Shown here one piece after another: positions 31,404 through 41,837 of a DNA stretch of 64,000 bases (positions are counted from its first letter, which is position 1; each line of letters opens with the position of its first letter). The DNA lies in contig JAUCEF010000003.1 of assembly GCA_033558025.1 (NCBI GenBank), forward strand, positions 620,001 through 684,000, read 5' to 3'. Below the pieces are notes generated by a model. The model worked only from the letters and a program-made list of their open reading frames with translations. It ran no database searches and was not told the DNA's origin. The position numbers and the translations under genes are program-made. Source of the DNA: Phytophthora sp. 'mugwort'. Taxonomy: Eukaryota > Oomycota > Peronosporomycetes > Peronosporales > Peronosporaceae.

Positions 31404-34400
31404 ATGTTTGCATACGAACTCGAAGGATTAAAGAGATTAAATATCCAAGCTATCAAATGGGGTAGCAGCTACCGTGTTAACGTCGTGGTAGAACCGGTAA
31501 GATGGTTTATGTTAGCAACATTTCGCGCCCAATCAACCAGAGATTGGTAGCTAAGCAGTACAATGTTTCAATTGAAACCTTTGAGAAGCACTTGTCGCCT
31601 GACTACAAGGCTGATCCTAAGTACCGTTTTACAATGGTAATCACATGGAATCACACCTATATGAGGGTGTTGACTTTTCTGTTTTCTACGACAAGCTCGA
31701 GAACGTTCTTCCGACTCAGGCGAGCGGGATTAAGGTAAATATTGCTCTCGGGTACGAACTTGTAAGTAAGACCGATCCTGATGACACTCTCTACTTCTAT
31801 CCGAATTTTGCTAATAAGTATGTATTGAATAAGCCTGTCGCTGTCAATAGCAAGGCTGATATTCGAAAGAAGGTAATTTCGGAAATCCGGTCTATGGAGT
31901 TGGCTGACAAACTGAACTACCCCAGCTCTGGGTATATGCTCAAGGCGGTCACTGCATTCAAGATTATCATCTACCATCGCGACCATGCTCGCGGGGATAC
32001 CGAAGCTGTTAGCCCTAAGGTTATTCGCGAAAACAAGCAAAACAAAAGTAATCAACTTCCCTAAGACCAACAACAACTGCGCCTTCCACTGCATCGCCTG
32101 GCACACATTCCAGAGCGCTAAGAAGGATCCTCACATAATTCAGGCTCCGGTGAAGGAGGCATTCAAGCGGTACTGCTCTTTCAAGGGGGTTAAATATACG
32201 TTAAGCCTGATTAGAAGCTTCAAGCCTATTGACCTACTACAGCTCGATGAGGTTGAGGACTGCTTCCAACTTAGTATTAACGTATATAGCATGGATGTAG
32301 CTTCTGGAAATGTAGAATGCATTTGTAGATCGGAGAAGGAGTATGAAGCTAAGATATTCTATCGCACGAGAATCACGCTCTTTACATCTAGAACATCGAT
32401 ATGCTTCAGGCTAATATCAATGTCCTAAGTGTGAAATGGTTTTCGTCAGCGCTGAAAAGCTTAAAAAATCCACAAGAAGAATCAGTGTGAGCATGCGAAT
32501 ATTGAGAGCTTCCCCGCTGAGCCACTATCTACAAACAGCTCAGAACACGATACGATCACTGCTTACGAAGTATTCCATCAAGGATGCTGACCAGTACATC
32601 GACCACTTCATCGTATATGGCTTTGAGGCCATTCTTATGCCTGCCGCTACTCAACACGGGGACAATACTGTCTTCACGAACGAGCACATTCCGGTGTCTG
32701 TATCAGTAACTGATAGCTTATCCGAGAAGGTGCGTTGCTTTGTAAATGACGATCCAAAGGTGTTGCCTACGGATATGCTCAAATACATCGGTGATGTATC
32801 GGTGAAGATCCAGCAGTACAATGTCAATAAGTACAAGTCCGTTCTACAGAAAATCATCAATGCTCACGGTCTGACAGGTATCGAAATTCCAGGAGTCAAT
32901 CTTGGCAAGACCTACGAGATGTCTGATGTGGAGAGTTGGATTGGAGAAGGAAAGTATGGTAGTTTCTTTGATTTTCACAGCAACCTTGGCTTTGGTAAGC
33001 AAAATTCCGATTATGGAAAACTTGAACAGCAAACAGCAGCTTGATCATGTACCAGTATTCGGCTTTATTTCTGGTCGATACGATATCAACTTGATTAAGA
33101 GCGACTTGTTTGCCGTCATTGGTACTGACCACAACAAATCTGTCATCAAGAACCCCAGCTACATGTGCATTGCTACATCGGACATGAAAATGCTCGATAT
33201 TAGCAACTATGTACCAGCCGGTACCAGCTACGATAAGTATCTTACGGCATATCTCGGTGGATTCAAATGCGATGACAAAATTAGATGTGTCTGTGGTCTT
33301 GGCAAGGGTCTTTTCCCGTACGAGTACATCACTGCGTTCAATGTGCTAAACCAGACTACTATCCCACTTAAGCAGTTTTTGACGGCAAGCTCCGTGGAAC
33401 AAGCATCACCGGTGATGACTACGAACGAGTGATGTTCGTGTGGGATTACTACGACATGAAATCCATCAAGGACCTGCTGATCTGGTACAACAATCTCGAC
33501 GTAGTCCCCTTCATCAAAGCTATCAAGGCTCAGCGAGAACTTTTCAAGCGTTTCGATCATATATGTTCGCGGATGGTGTATCCCTACCTGGACTTCCCGA
33601 GAAGGTCATGTATCAGACCTGCTTCAATAATCTCCAATATCCGGATAAGAAAACTGCTAACGCATTCCAATTTCCAGCTAACCGCTTGGGTGGATACAAG
33701 AGTCAGGATGCTAAGGCAAAGCGAGAATTTGGAATGACAATTGGGCACTTGGATACATTGCTGCAAAACCAAAAGTATCTGTGTGGTCTATGCTACTTCC
33801 AGCTGACCGCTGATATCGCTTCAGCAGATCGTATCAACAAAAATCTTGGCCACATCGACGGACCATCTTGATCAGCTGCGTAAAAAGGTGCAACACCGCT
33901 CGTAAGGACATGTCTCTTAAGGGATTTCTGTATAAAAATTGCTTGAGTTCAACTCGGACAGACTGGTCTACTCGATCGGCAAGGAGGAGAAGGATATCTA
34001 CTCTAAGATGAAGGCCAACATTGCTAGAGGTCCATCTATTATCTTCAATCGCTACGCTACGCGTAATGAAACGAAGATTCGCGGTGGTAAGGTCTGTAAG
34101 AAAATTATCGGATACGACGCTAACGCTCTATACCTATGGGCTCTTGATAATGAGATGCCATGCGGTCGATTGACTACAGTTGAAGCTTATGATGGTATTA
34201 TCGATGACATAAAGGCAGACAAGGTATTCGTTTTTCTCGAGTGTGATACTCGTATTCCAGACCATCTAAGGACTACTTTAGTGAGATGACCACCCTTTTC
34301 AAGAATGTACTAATCGATTGTACAGACGATCATTGGTAAGCACATGTTCGATATACAACCAGTCCCGCACATCAAATCGTTCTAAGCCTGTTCGCAATTT

Positions 34401-35488
34401 AATTGGTAGCTACTTTGGTGAAAAGATTCTCATCTACACCCTTTTGCTCAAGCGGTATCTTTCTCACAGTATAGAGATCACCAATACCGACTGCTTTATC
34501 AAGGCCAGCTCTCACAAGGCTTTTAATACTTTTATGGAGGCTGTCTCAAACGCTCGACGAGAAGGTGATGTTGATAAGTCTAAGGCGATGATTGCCGAGA
34601 TGATGAAACTTGTAGGCAACAGTGCTTTCCGTCAATCTGGAATACATGAGCAAGCACAAAGAGGTTAAGTATGAGTCGAGGGACAAAGCTAGTAAGAGCA
34701 AGATTGAACACTTTACGTTCCATGGCCTCAAGGAGGACATGGGCAAGCACAAAAAGGTCAAGTACAAGTCGAGCAAAGACAAAGAAATTAAGAGCAAGAT
34801 TGAACACTTTACGTTCCATGGCCTCGAGGAGCTTAATGACGCCTGTGAAATCACCATGAAGAAACGGCGACTCAATAACAAGAACCCCATTCATTTGTCG
34901 ATTGCCATCTTTCAGCTCGCCAAGCTACGCATGATTTAGTTATACTATGACTGCATCGATTTCTACATTGACCGCTCTGACTTCTAGTATCAGGAAATGG
35001 ACACTGATTCGGCTTATATCGCTTTCAGCTGTAAAAAACCGTTTCAGGACTGTATTAAGCCTGAGTTGCGTGAGCACTTCCAGGAGCACAAATACAAGTG
35101 GTCCCCACGCGACTACAACACCGAGATGGCTAAGTTTGATCGTCGTACCCCTGGTCTATTCAAGGATGAATGGTCAGGTGATGCTATGGTCTCACTATCG
35201 AGTAAGAACTATATTTGCTATCTACCTGACGAATCTTACTAGGTCAAAGTTTCAGCAAAGGGTCTGCAGCAGGGTCGTGGTCGGAATGAACATGTCCTTA
35301 ACCCTGACGGATTTGAGACTATTGTACGGGACCGCATCACACTTCAGGGTACTAACAAGGGTTTTAGACTATCGAAAGAAACCAAGTATATCATCACCTA
35401 TACTCAAACAAAGAATGCCCTTTCATATTGCTACGATAAGCGACAGGTACTGTCGGACGGCATTTCTACGATTCCACTTAATATCTAA
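31404..35488 (+). pseudogene. protein-primed-type DNA polymerase B of the Polinton, decayed
   Basis: About 1,360 codons from ATG 31404 to TAA 35486-35488 in several frames. Order of parts: an N-terminal region with KTNNNCAFHCIAWHTF (~32065-32115) and a C2H2-like finger (CPKCEMVF, ~32420-32490). The exonuclease region follows with VYGFEAILMP (32613-32642; the catalytic Asp position is Gly) and FGFISGRYDINLIK (~33058-33100). A Cys/HNH-like insert comes next (YLCGLCYFQL... ADRINKNLGHIDG ... LISCV, ~33775-33890). Polymerase motif A is YDANALYLWAL (~34113), motif B KLVGNSAF (~34605) and motif C DTDSAY (35000-35017), with KGLQQGRG and TYTQTKNALSYCYDKR to the end. At least six frame changes plus TAG stops (for example near 34938 and 35240) disable it. 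It would replicate the element from a protein primer. Confidence 0.9.
34648..34833 (+). repeat. ~93-bp tandem duplication inside the polymerase
   Basis: Two adjacent copies run from AGCAAGCACAAAGAGGTTAAG (~34648) and GGCAAGCACAAAAAGGTCAAG (~34741), each ending in CACTTTACGTTCCATGGCCTC. They encode the repeated stretch SKIEHFTFHGL between motifs B and C. The copies differ at several positions, so the duplication is not recent. Confidence 0.8.
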
Positions 35489-35557
35489 GGGAGGTATATT
35501 AAGCTGATGCTCAAACTTCTAAGTCTGACCATTTGTTTTGCTGTAAAATATAGGATC

Positions 35558-36625
35558 ATGTCTTTTCAAGATCTACTATCAAAACTCTACTATGACCCCA
35601 AAACCCGGTTTTATTGGGGCCCAAGCTCTGTATCAGAAGGCGAAGGAGTTAGATCCTAAGATAACTCTCAAAATCGTAAAGGATTGTACGCGAGTCAGAC
35701 CGATATCCAAAGTATTCAGGAGCAGAAGAAGCGATTCGATGGCTTCAAAATTGCTTCACATAACCCCAACTCATGGCAAATGGATCTTGCATTTTGAGAG
35801 AAACGACCAATTTTGACTGCTATCAACATCAACTCAAGGTTGGGCTACGCAAAGCCCTTGTCAAACAAGACTGCCCCAACTGTTTTAGCGGCGCTTAAAG
35901 CGTTTGTTCGTCTCCACAAAGTTAATATCCTACAAGTGATAATGGTAGTGAGTTCATGAACTCACAGGCTCAAGAATTCTTCAAATCCAAGAAAATTGAG
36001 CACTACAACAGCCCGGTGATCACGGTACTATGGGAAAAATCGAGCGATTCAATAGAACGTTAAAGCAGAGACTAACTAAAATGTCTCCCAAGAGGATTAT
36101 GCAAAAGCTTATCGCCGATGTTATCGAAAACTACAATAGCACGTGTAATCGCTCGATTGGTATGACCACAAATGAGGCAAAAGGCAAAGTAATGGATGCG
36201 GATCTGAGTCATAATCAGGTGGAAACCGATAGAATTGAGAAGGAGTTTGAGGTCGGATCAAGCGTATTATACGGTCTCAAGAAGCAGACATTTGATAAAG
36301 AAGATGATCGATGGAGCAAAGCAGTCTATAAAATCGTTGGGATTGATGGCTTCCGAGTCCAAATCTGTTCAAAAAATGGTCATACCCTCTACAAGGCAAA
36401 ACGATCTTAAAATGTTAAAACAGAGACTACATATGCTACTATTAATCGAGGCGATATTCTTGAGGCGGAGAAGATCTTGGATCACAAGAAGATACGGTCT
36501 GGGAAGTACAAATAAGGTGGCTTGGTAATGAGCCTGACTCCTGGAAGCCACAAGATAATCTGCGCTTGATTAACAGGAATAGGAGATCAACTCTTGAAAA
36601 AGAGTATTGGAAGTCAAAGAGCTGA
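35558..36625 (+). pseudogene. retrovirus-like integrase with chromodomain (Polinton), decayed
   Basis: Starts at ATG 35558. Blocks: an N-terminal KLYYDPKTRFYWG-like segment, then KRFDGFKIASHNPNSWQMDLAF (~35735-35800; first Asp) and LGYAKPLSNKTAPTVLAALK (~35838-35900). SDNGSEFMNSQAQEFFKSK (~35937-35993) carries the second Asp, and GKIERFNRTLKQRL (~36031) the Glu, completing D,D-35-E. A C-terminal chromodomain follows: EAEKILDHKKIRSGKYK then RWLGNEPDSWKPQDNLRLI (~36450-36575). Frame changes at ~35610, ~35800, ~35930, ~36020 and ~36510 and a TAA at 36512-36514 disable it. Polinton integrases insert the element; the chromodomain is thought to bias target choice. Confidence 0.88.
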
Positions 36626-36820
36626 TGCTCAGACCTGCCAAAGCTGAGGGTCAGCGATCCTTGCGCCCCGGCGCTAAACAAAATGAGCCATAATTAGCTT
36701 GAAAATAATTTAGATGGAAACATCCTCCGTAAGCTTTGGCCCACATATAATAATTTTACTATTTAATAAGATTTGGAAAAAAATATCAGGTCATTATACA
36801 TAGACACTCATCTCGTAATA
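36626..36820. other. short spacer
   Basis: AT-rich, no gene recognised. Confidence 0.4.
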
Positions 36821-36934
36821 ATGTGCCCAAGTTGTGTAGAGAAAGAACGCGAGCTTGTGAAGCTTCGACGCAAGCTTATTCTTGATTCGACTTACTTCTT
36901 GGATTATCCAAGAAGTAAGTCGAATCAAGAATGA
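36821..36934 (+). pseudogene. small CxxC protein disrupted by a palindrome
   Basis: ATG 36821 starts MCPSCVEKERELVKLRRKL, a CxxC pair followed by a basic helix. The frame then enters the 55-bp palindrome at 36878-36932 and ends at TGA 36932-36934. After the palindrome another frame continues with a helix-like KNELLNLDA. This suggests the palindrome was inserted or generated within a small coiled-coil gene. Confidence 0.4.
36878..36932. repeat. perfect 27-bp inverted repeat with 1-nt centre
   Basis: Arms 36878-36904 (ATTCTTGATTCGACTTACTT...) and 36906-36932 are exact reverse complements separated by T at 36905. No mismatch was found on manual comparison. Confidence 0.92.
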
Positions 36935-37181
36935 GTTGTTGAACCTTGATGCAACTGCGAATTCCCCAAAACGGTAGTCAATCAAAACTATAAGCATGAA
37001 TTAGAAGCAATCTTTTGCGTCCCGTTCTATTGTGTCAAATACCGATATTTGGATCTTCTAAATGAGCGAAACCGCATCTGTCATACATATTTACTTTTCT
37101 GTCATGACTCAGTTCTGCCGAGCTACTGGTAGAGAATTTATGACTACTCCTTTTTTATGATTCGCAACCTATAGGATCAAT
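36935..37181. other. spacer inside the Polinton
   Basis: Interrupted frames only; nothing recognised. Confidence 0.35.
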
Positions 37182-37408
37182 ATGTTTCCAAATTTCGCAT
37201 CCCTCGCTCAGAGAGAGCAAAAACGGCAGGAGCTTCTTGAAAGAGCTAAGCGTTGCGTTCTCAAGCTAAAGCCAAGCGTGAAATGTACGAAGGCGCTTCG
37301 TGGGCAAGTGATATCGCGAATACTATTACTACAGTTGCAAAGGAACCAACTGACTCAACTCAGACTAACTCGACAATCGAGTCGTCTGAGCCCTTAAAGA
37401 ACGTCTGA
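37182..37408 (+). pseudogene. small hypothetical Polinton protein
   Basis: ATG 37182 opens MFPNFASLAQREQKRQELLE. After a one-base frame change near 37245 the sequence continues with REMYEGASWASDIANTITT and a Thr/Ser-rich tail to TGA 37406-37408. Length would be ~75 residues. Family not recognised. Confidence 0.45.
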
Positions 37409-37551
37409 ACGATGAATCCTCCCAGCCAAACCCTGAGTGATCACCTCCAACGATGGTAGATGCAGAAACTACTGCTAAGCCAAACACTATTTGATGCTGA
37501 ACACAAGCAAAGCCTTCGGTTGTCGAAGTTGGAATAAACAACATTCCCAAT

Positions 37552-39303
37552 ATGATTGATGCCGCTTCAGTATGGCAACGTATTGGATCAAAACGAAAAA
37601 GAGTCAATGCTTCGGAAGGCGATGTTGCAGATCGCACCAAGCAGAGACTTGAGAATAGCTTTCTCTTTGATAATTCAACTTCCACAGCGAACAATCAGCC
37701 TGATAGCAACCTCAAAATGTTCTGGACTATAAATAAAAATAAGGAACTGCTTGAATCCAATAGATTACGAAAGAAAATTGTTCCGATCCTTAAAGAAACA
37801 TCCAAATCATCTCCTCGCGATGAAATGGTTATGTATGGATCGATGGTAATTCAATTAGCGTCTTTGATAAGGATAGTAATCGACCAAAGCCGGCTATCAC
37901 TAAGAAGGTCAATTGGCAACTTGCGTTCCAATCATTTGTGAATATGACCAGAGCCAAAGGACTTAAGTTAGTTTTGATCGGTAAGGAAGCCAATGAAATT
38001 GTAGCAATTAAAAAAAAAATTACCCCGGGTGATGGGGAAGAACAACACGGAGTAAGGAGTGGAGTTGATGAAGATATGGATCAAAAGCTATCCAACGCAG
38101 ACAATGATGCTAAAAGGATCTTAACTGATTACTACACACAGCTTCATTCTAAGAGTATAAAAATCTCTTTCAGACTAAAACATGTGGTTGATAGAAAAGA
38201 TGGAGTTAAACCTCATCCATCATATTATTTTGGTGAGCCATCTGGCTCTAGCCCACTAAACATTAGAAATGTAGAACACAAGCAAGTATCTGGTGAAGCT
38301 TGGAAGGAGCTGGTCGGGAGTATCAGATGGATGGATACATTTATATCGCGCTTGATGGATTTGAGGATCTGGATAAATATCTCAGGAATGTTGAGTATCC
38401 ATTTCCATTAATGATGAAAAAGCAGCTAAACGGGTTGAGGAGAAGAAACTGAATCAGCTAAGGCACAAACATCCGATGAAAAATCTTGAAATATTGAATG
38501 ATGCGATCCTAAATTCTGCTCATGATATCAGACGACAGAGTATTGAGCCACATGATCATGATGCTAATTTGCAAAAGCTTCATGATGACTCTGAGGCAGC
38601 TTTTCAGGCGTATGGTGAGGCTCAGAAGCAACATGAACAAGCTAAAGAAGCTGTGAGGGGATCCAACTCTTAATCAGCAAGATCAGCCCTTAAAGCAGCG
38701 ACATCAGCTATGAAGGCTACAAAGGCTGTATTTCAAGCGAAGGCTACGAAATATTCTGACGCAAGAATGGCAACTGGTAGTGGCTTGAAGGGTCATGGTC
38801 TAAGAGGTGCGGGCGTAGCACCACGTGAAGGTGTTGTTCGTCGTAGTCGTACCTACAATCTCAACGAAATCCAGGGTTTAGCTACACCAAGTGCTTATGT
38901 CTATCGTCAGCTTGGAAGCAAGTACATCCGGATTCCAGATCTTGATGCTAAGCCACACGTGATTGTACAACCCAATCGAGGTAAATGCGGATCTAAACGT
39001 CAGATCAGTGATAGTCTCCAAGCCATGGTCAGAACCCTTGTCTATAAGAACCATATCGATCAAGCCGCTTACGATAAGCTCAGTATCCATGATAAAAAGC
39101 TGTTCAAAGAGATCCTTGCGATCACTCACCTCCAGTACAATTTCCATGATAAGCTAACGGACCCACTTGAGACTCTTCATGCTGAGTATGATAAGCTGAA
39201 AGGAGAGATGGAGTTAGGAAACGACAATCCGAGCATTATGAAGCAGCTCAAGCTGAGAGAGTGTATCTCTCACAGTAGATATGTACAGCAATCGGATGAT
39301 TGA
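37552..39303 (+). pseudogene. large coiled-coil minor protein of the Polinton, decayed
   Basis: ATG 37552. Frames change at ~37850 and ~38330. Read through, the pieces would give roughly 580 codons to TGA at 39301-39303. The middle contains NDEKAAKRVEEKKLNQ and a Gln/Ala/Glu-rich coiled coil (AYGEAQKQHEQAKEAV). A single in-frame TAA (38671-38673) separates it from the C-terminal part, which is in the same frame. That part has a Gly-rich stretch (GSGLKGHGLRGAG) and a tail with LKGEMELGNDNPSIMKQLK. A 'GNDNP' tail of this sort occurs in virion-associated proteins of Polintons and relatives as I recall them; a structural role is inferred. Confidence 0.55.
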
Positions 39304-39409
39304 TGATAAAGAGTTCAAATAAATTATCACCCGACCACTATAAACTATGAAGATCCACACTACTCTAATTATTTGGTGGGCTATTATAATATTCGGGGTA
39401 ATATAAACA

Positions 39410-39640
39410 ATGTTCTTCTTCAACTCCCGCATTATTTCAAGTTCAGGTGGTAGCTATGGTGATAACGCTGATCTCAACGCCGCCGAGCTTAAAGCCATTA
39501 TGAAGAATATGATCATTCATAATCGTTTCCAGAAGACAGAGGCAGCTGTATGGGCCACTGACCTCGACAAATCTATCAAGAAGGTGGATGCATCGACCCA
39601 AACAGAGGGTGGCCGTATATATATGGGCCTATCAACCTAA
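39410..39640 (+). CDS. small hypothetical Polinton protein, intact frame
   Basis: A 76-residue uninterrupted frame from ATG 39410. It starts MFFFNSRIISSSGGSYGD, followed by a helical segment (ELKAIMKNMIIHNRFQKTEA) and a Ser/Thr-rich end. The N-terminus could be hydrophobic enough to associate with membrane or capsid. No family recognised. It is one of the few uninterrupted frames in the element, though at this length that may be chance. Confidence 0.45.
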   Translation: MFFFNSRIISSSGGSYGDNADLNAAELKAIMKNMIIHNRFQKTEAAVWATDLDKSIKKVDASTQTEGGRIYMGLST

Positions 39641-39663
39641 GAAAAAAGACGGTAGAGACGTTG

Positions 39664-39903
39664 CTATCTAAGCAATGCCATTTCGCACGAGTTTGTTTCG
39701 CTATCCTCGATAACTGTTGATTTTTTGTCGCTAATATTAACCTCATGTATGGCAGACTCCCCATCGGGATTTTGGGTGGGTAGGAATACACTATTGCCAA
39801 GAACAATAATTTTGTCGGCCTGTATCATGGTCGATCCCACAATCTGGTGTGGTTCGTCAGAAGTTAAATTAGGTTTGAGCTCTTTACTTGGTTCGCAACC
39901 CAT
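39664..39903 (-). CDS. small hypothetical Polinton protein, intact frame
   Basis: A 79-residue frame from ATG 39901-39903 to TAG. It is acidic and polar (KELKPNLTSDEPHQIVG, EVNISDKKSTVIEDSET). It starts 10 bp after the stop of the gene at 39913-40181 on the same strand. No family recognised. Confidence 0.4.
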   Translation of the reverse strand: MGCEPSKELKPNLTSDEPHQIVGSTMIQADKIIVLGNSVFLPTQNPDGESAIHEVNISDKKSTVIEDSETNSCEMALLR

Positions 39904-39912
39904 CGTATATCA

Positions 39913-40181
39913 TTACCAAAGATATTTCTTAGAAAACCAGTCGGCGGTGTATTTGTTATCATCATCAATTGTACCATGACGTTTGTAGTATAGATCTCTT
40001 CGCTTCTTATCCTTCTGGCCATACTCGCGATATGCTTTAGTTTCGTACGATCTCGATAGTGTTCTTAAGGCTCACCACTCCGCTTAATAGCACCAACAGA
40101 TACAATTCTACCATCTGCAAACACGGCATCATAATTCTTACCTTTGTTAGTTGAAACGCGGAACGTATAAGCTGTACTCAT
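39913..40181 (-). pseudogene. small virus-type protein (DUF5754-like), frameshifted
   Basis: ATG 40179-40181 opens MSTAYTFRVSTNKGKNYDAV, then a frame change near 40065. The second part reads KAYREYGQKDKKRRDLYYKR followed by TADWFSKKYLW and TAA. A short beta-strand-like N-terminus, then a Lys/Arg-rich segment and a 'TA(D/G)(F/W)(F/Y)S' tail, is the pattern of small proteins shared by large DNA viruses and Polinton-like viruses. The DUF5754 assignment is from memory and needs a profile search. Confidence 0.5.
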
Positions 40182-40189
40182 GTTTATAC

Positions 40190-41784
40190 TTACTCGGAAA
40201 TAATTGATCGTAGTTCATCTATTTGCCTATTGAGATCCTCAATCTCACTCATGAGGTGTTGAATCATTTTCATGTTATAAGCGGCATTTCTCGAATAATC
40301 AACGTTGAGCCGCGTTTTAGCCGGTTCAAGCGCTGGGTCGTCTCCCCTCTTGGATATCATCGCGATAAAAGATATTGATTAGATCAGTTAGGTGAGCCGA
40401 TACGAGGTATTGCGCGATTAGACCCACCTCCTGTCCTTGACGATTCTCTGACTCGTTTCACTCGTATAACTTGATCTCGCATTGATCATCGAGCCGTTTT
40501 ACTCGATCAATGGAACATGATTGATGTTCCGCTTCAATCGTCGGTCGCTGGTCCTCGCCATCGCGGTACAAGCGATGTATCCTCCGAATATAGCCGCTAC
40601 AGAATATGTGATCGTACCAAGAGAGGATTCTGTAGCTTCGCTATCTGTTCTGAGGTGATACACTGTCGTCCCTCCTGCTCCGAATACAAAATTGTTGCTT
40701 CCCGGGACGTGCAAAGTAGCGAATGGTGTTGTCGTCCTATCCCGAGGCGACTTGTAGTCGTTAGGATCATCGCCGTCGCGTTATTGATTCCATATCTGAG
40801 GTCGTTGTTTGTGATATTTCCGATCCATGTCGCGTTGCTACTTGTGACATTAGTACCATTATGGACCTCTATTTGAAACTGGACGGGAGTAAGATTCGGT
40901 TCAGAAAAGGTAAGCATTCGAGTGTAAGAAACGTCCAGATAGTCAGATCCCGAACCAGTGGTCGAAAATACTCATTCGTAGGCGTAAAAGTAATACCGAG
41001 CTGTATGAGTGATCCTACTGACGTGATGTTGGCTTGATTGCCATAAGCCAGGAATCCATTTATTACTCCTCCACACGTGATATTTCTGTTGTTGATACAT
41101 TTGCTGTCGATATTGAACCAATACCACTAATGTCCCCTGTTGAACCAAGTACTAATGCCTTGCTATACCCTGCTGATCCAGCAACAACTCCTGATAACGT
41201 GTTTAGCTCACTCGCTGATGCTGTAATTCCCACCCCTCGTAGCTGAAGGGTAGTATGATTGATATTAAGAGTTGTTGCATTCATCATTTGCGTTCCTGTT
41301 TTGGATATTGTATCACAAGTCAGAGTTGGCGTTGCCATTGCGGTAGATCCAGTTATCGTACCCGAGCAAGTGAGGTTGCGAATGCCATTGAAGTCTTTTG
41401 TTGAGTTCAAAAGCACTGCTTGAAATATGCCAGCGGATCCCTGGATAATATTGATGTACATTGAATGATCGAAATTAACGCCTCCAAACTTCAGATTTGT
41501 CGTGTCGATTCCGGTTCCTCCAGTATTTAAGGTCAGACTGCTGCAGCTAAGCGTTCCGACAGCACTGATATTACCGCCTGTTCCAGGAACCAGCGCAACC
41601 CCAGAAGTTGCAATTCGTTGTGTAATTCCTGTCAGATAAGTTAAACGATAAGCATTCTTACTCAGATACGGGGTTTCCGCATATCGTAAGTCAGATAGGC
41701 ACTGGCGTTCAACGTCAGATAGAATGCAGGGTTATAAATAGGAGAGGTAAATATTGGCTGAGGGTATGAGAAACCAGAAGACAT
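40190..41784 (-). pseudogene. fibre-like protein with S74-type intramolecular chaperone tail
   Basis: ATG 41782-41784 opens MSSGFSYPQPIFTSPIYNPA. After frame changes the protein is Thr/Ser/Gly-rich with repeated short beta-type units (LNTLSGVVAGSAGYSKALVL, LVLGSTGDISGIGSI, SGTITGSTAMATPTL). The C-terminal part contains ARTSDRRLKRNINHV, then LYEWNESENRQGQEVGLIAQ and a helical end (MIQHLMSEIEDLNRQIDELR) to TAA. 'SDxRLKxxI' and 'G-(L/F)-I/V-AQ' mark the Peptidase_S74 endosialidase chaperone, which trimerises phage and algal-virus fibres and is then cleaved off. At least four frame changes and an in-frame stop are present. Confidence 0.75.
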
Positions 41785-41837
41785 CGTTGTTGTTTTTTTA
41801 CTCGAGCTATATAGATCGAGTGATTAAAGGCACGATT

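Noticed and set aside
36878..36932. A tRNA or rho-independent terminator
   Set aside because: The stem is 27 bp with a 1-nt centre, with no cloverleaf and no U-tract. The organism is eukaryotic, so a bacterial terminator is not expected.
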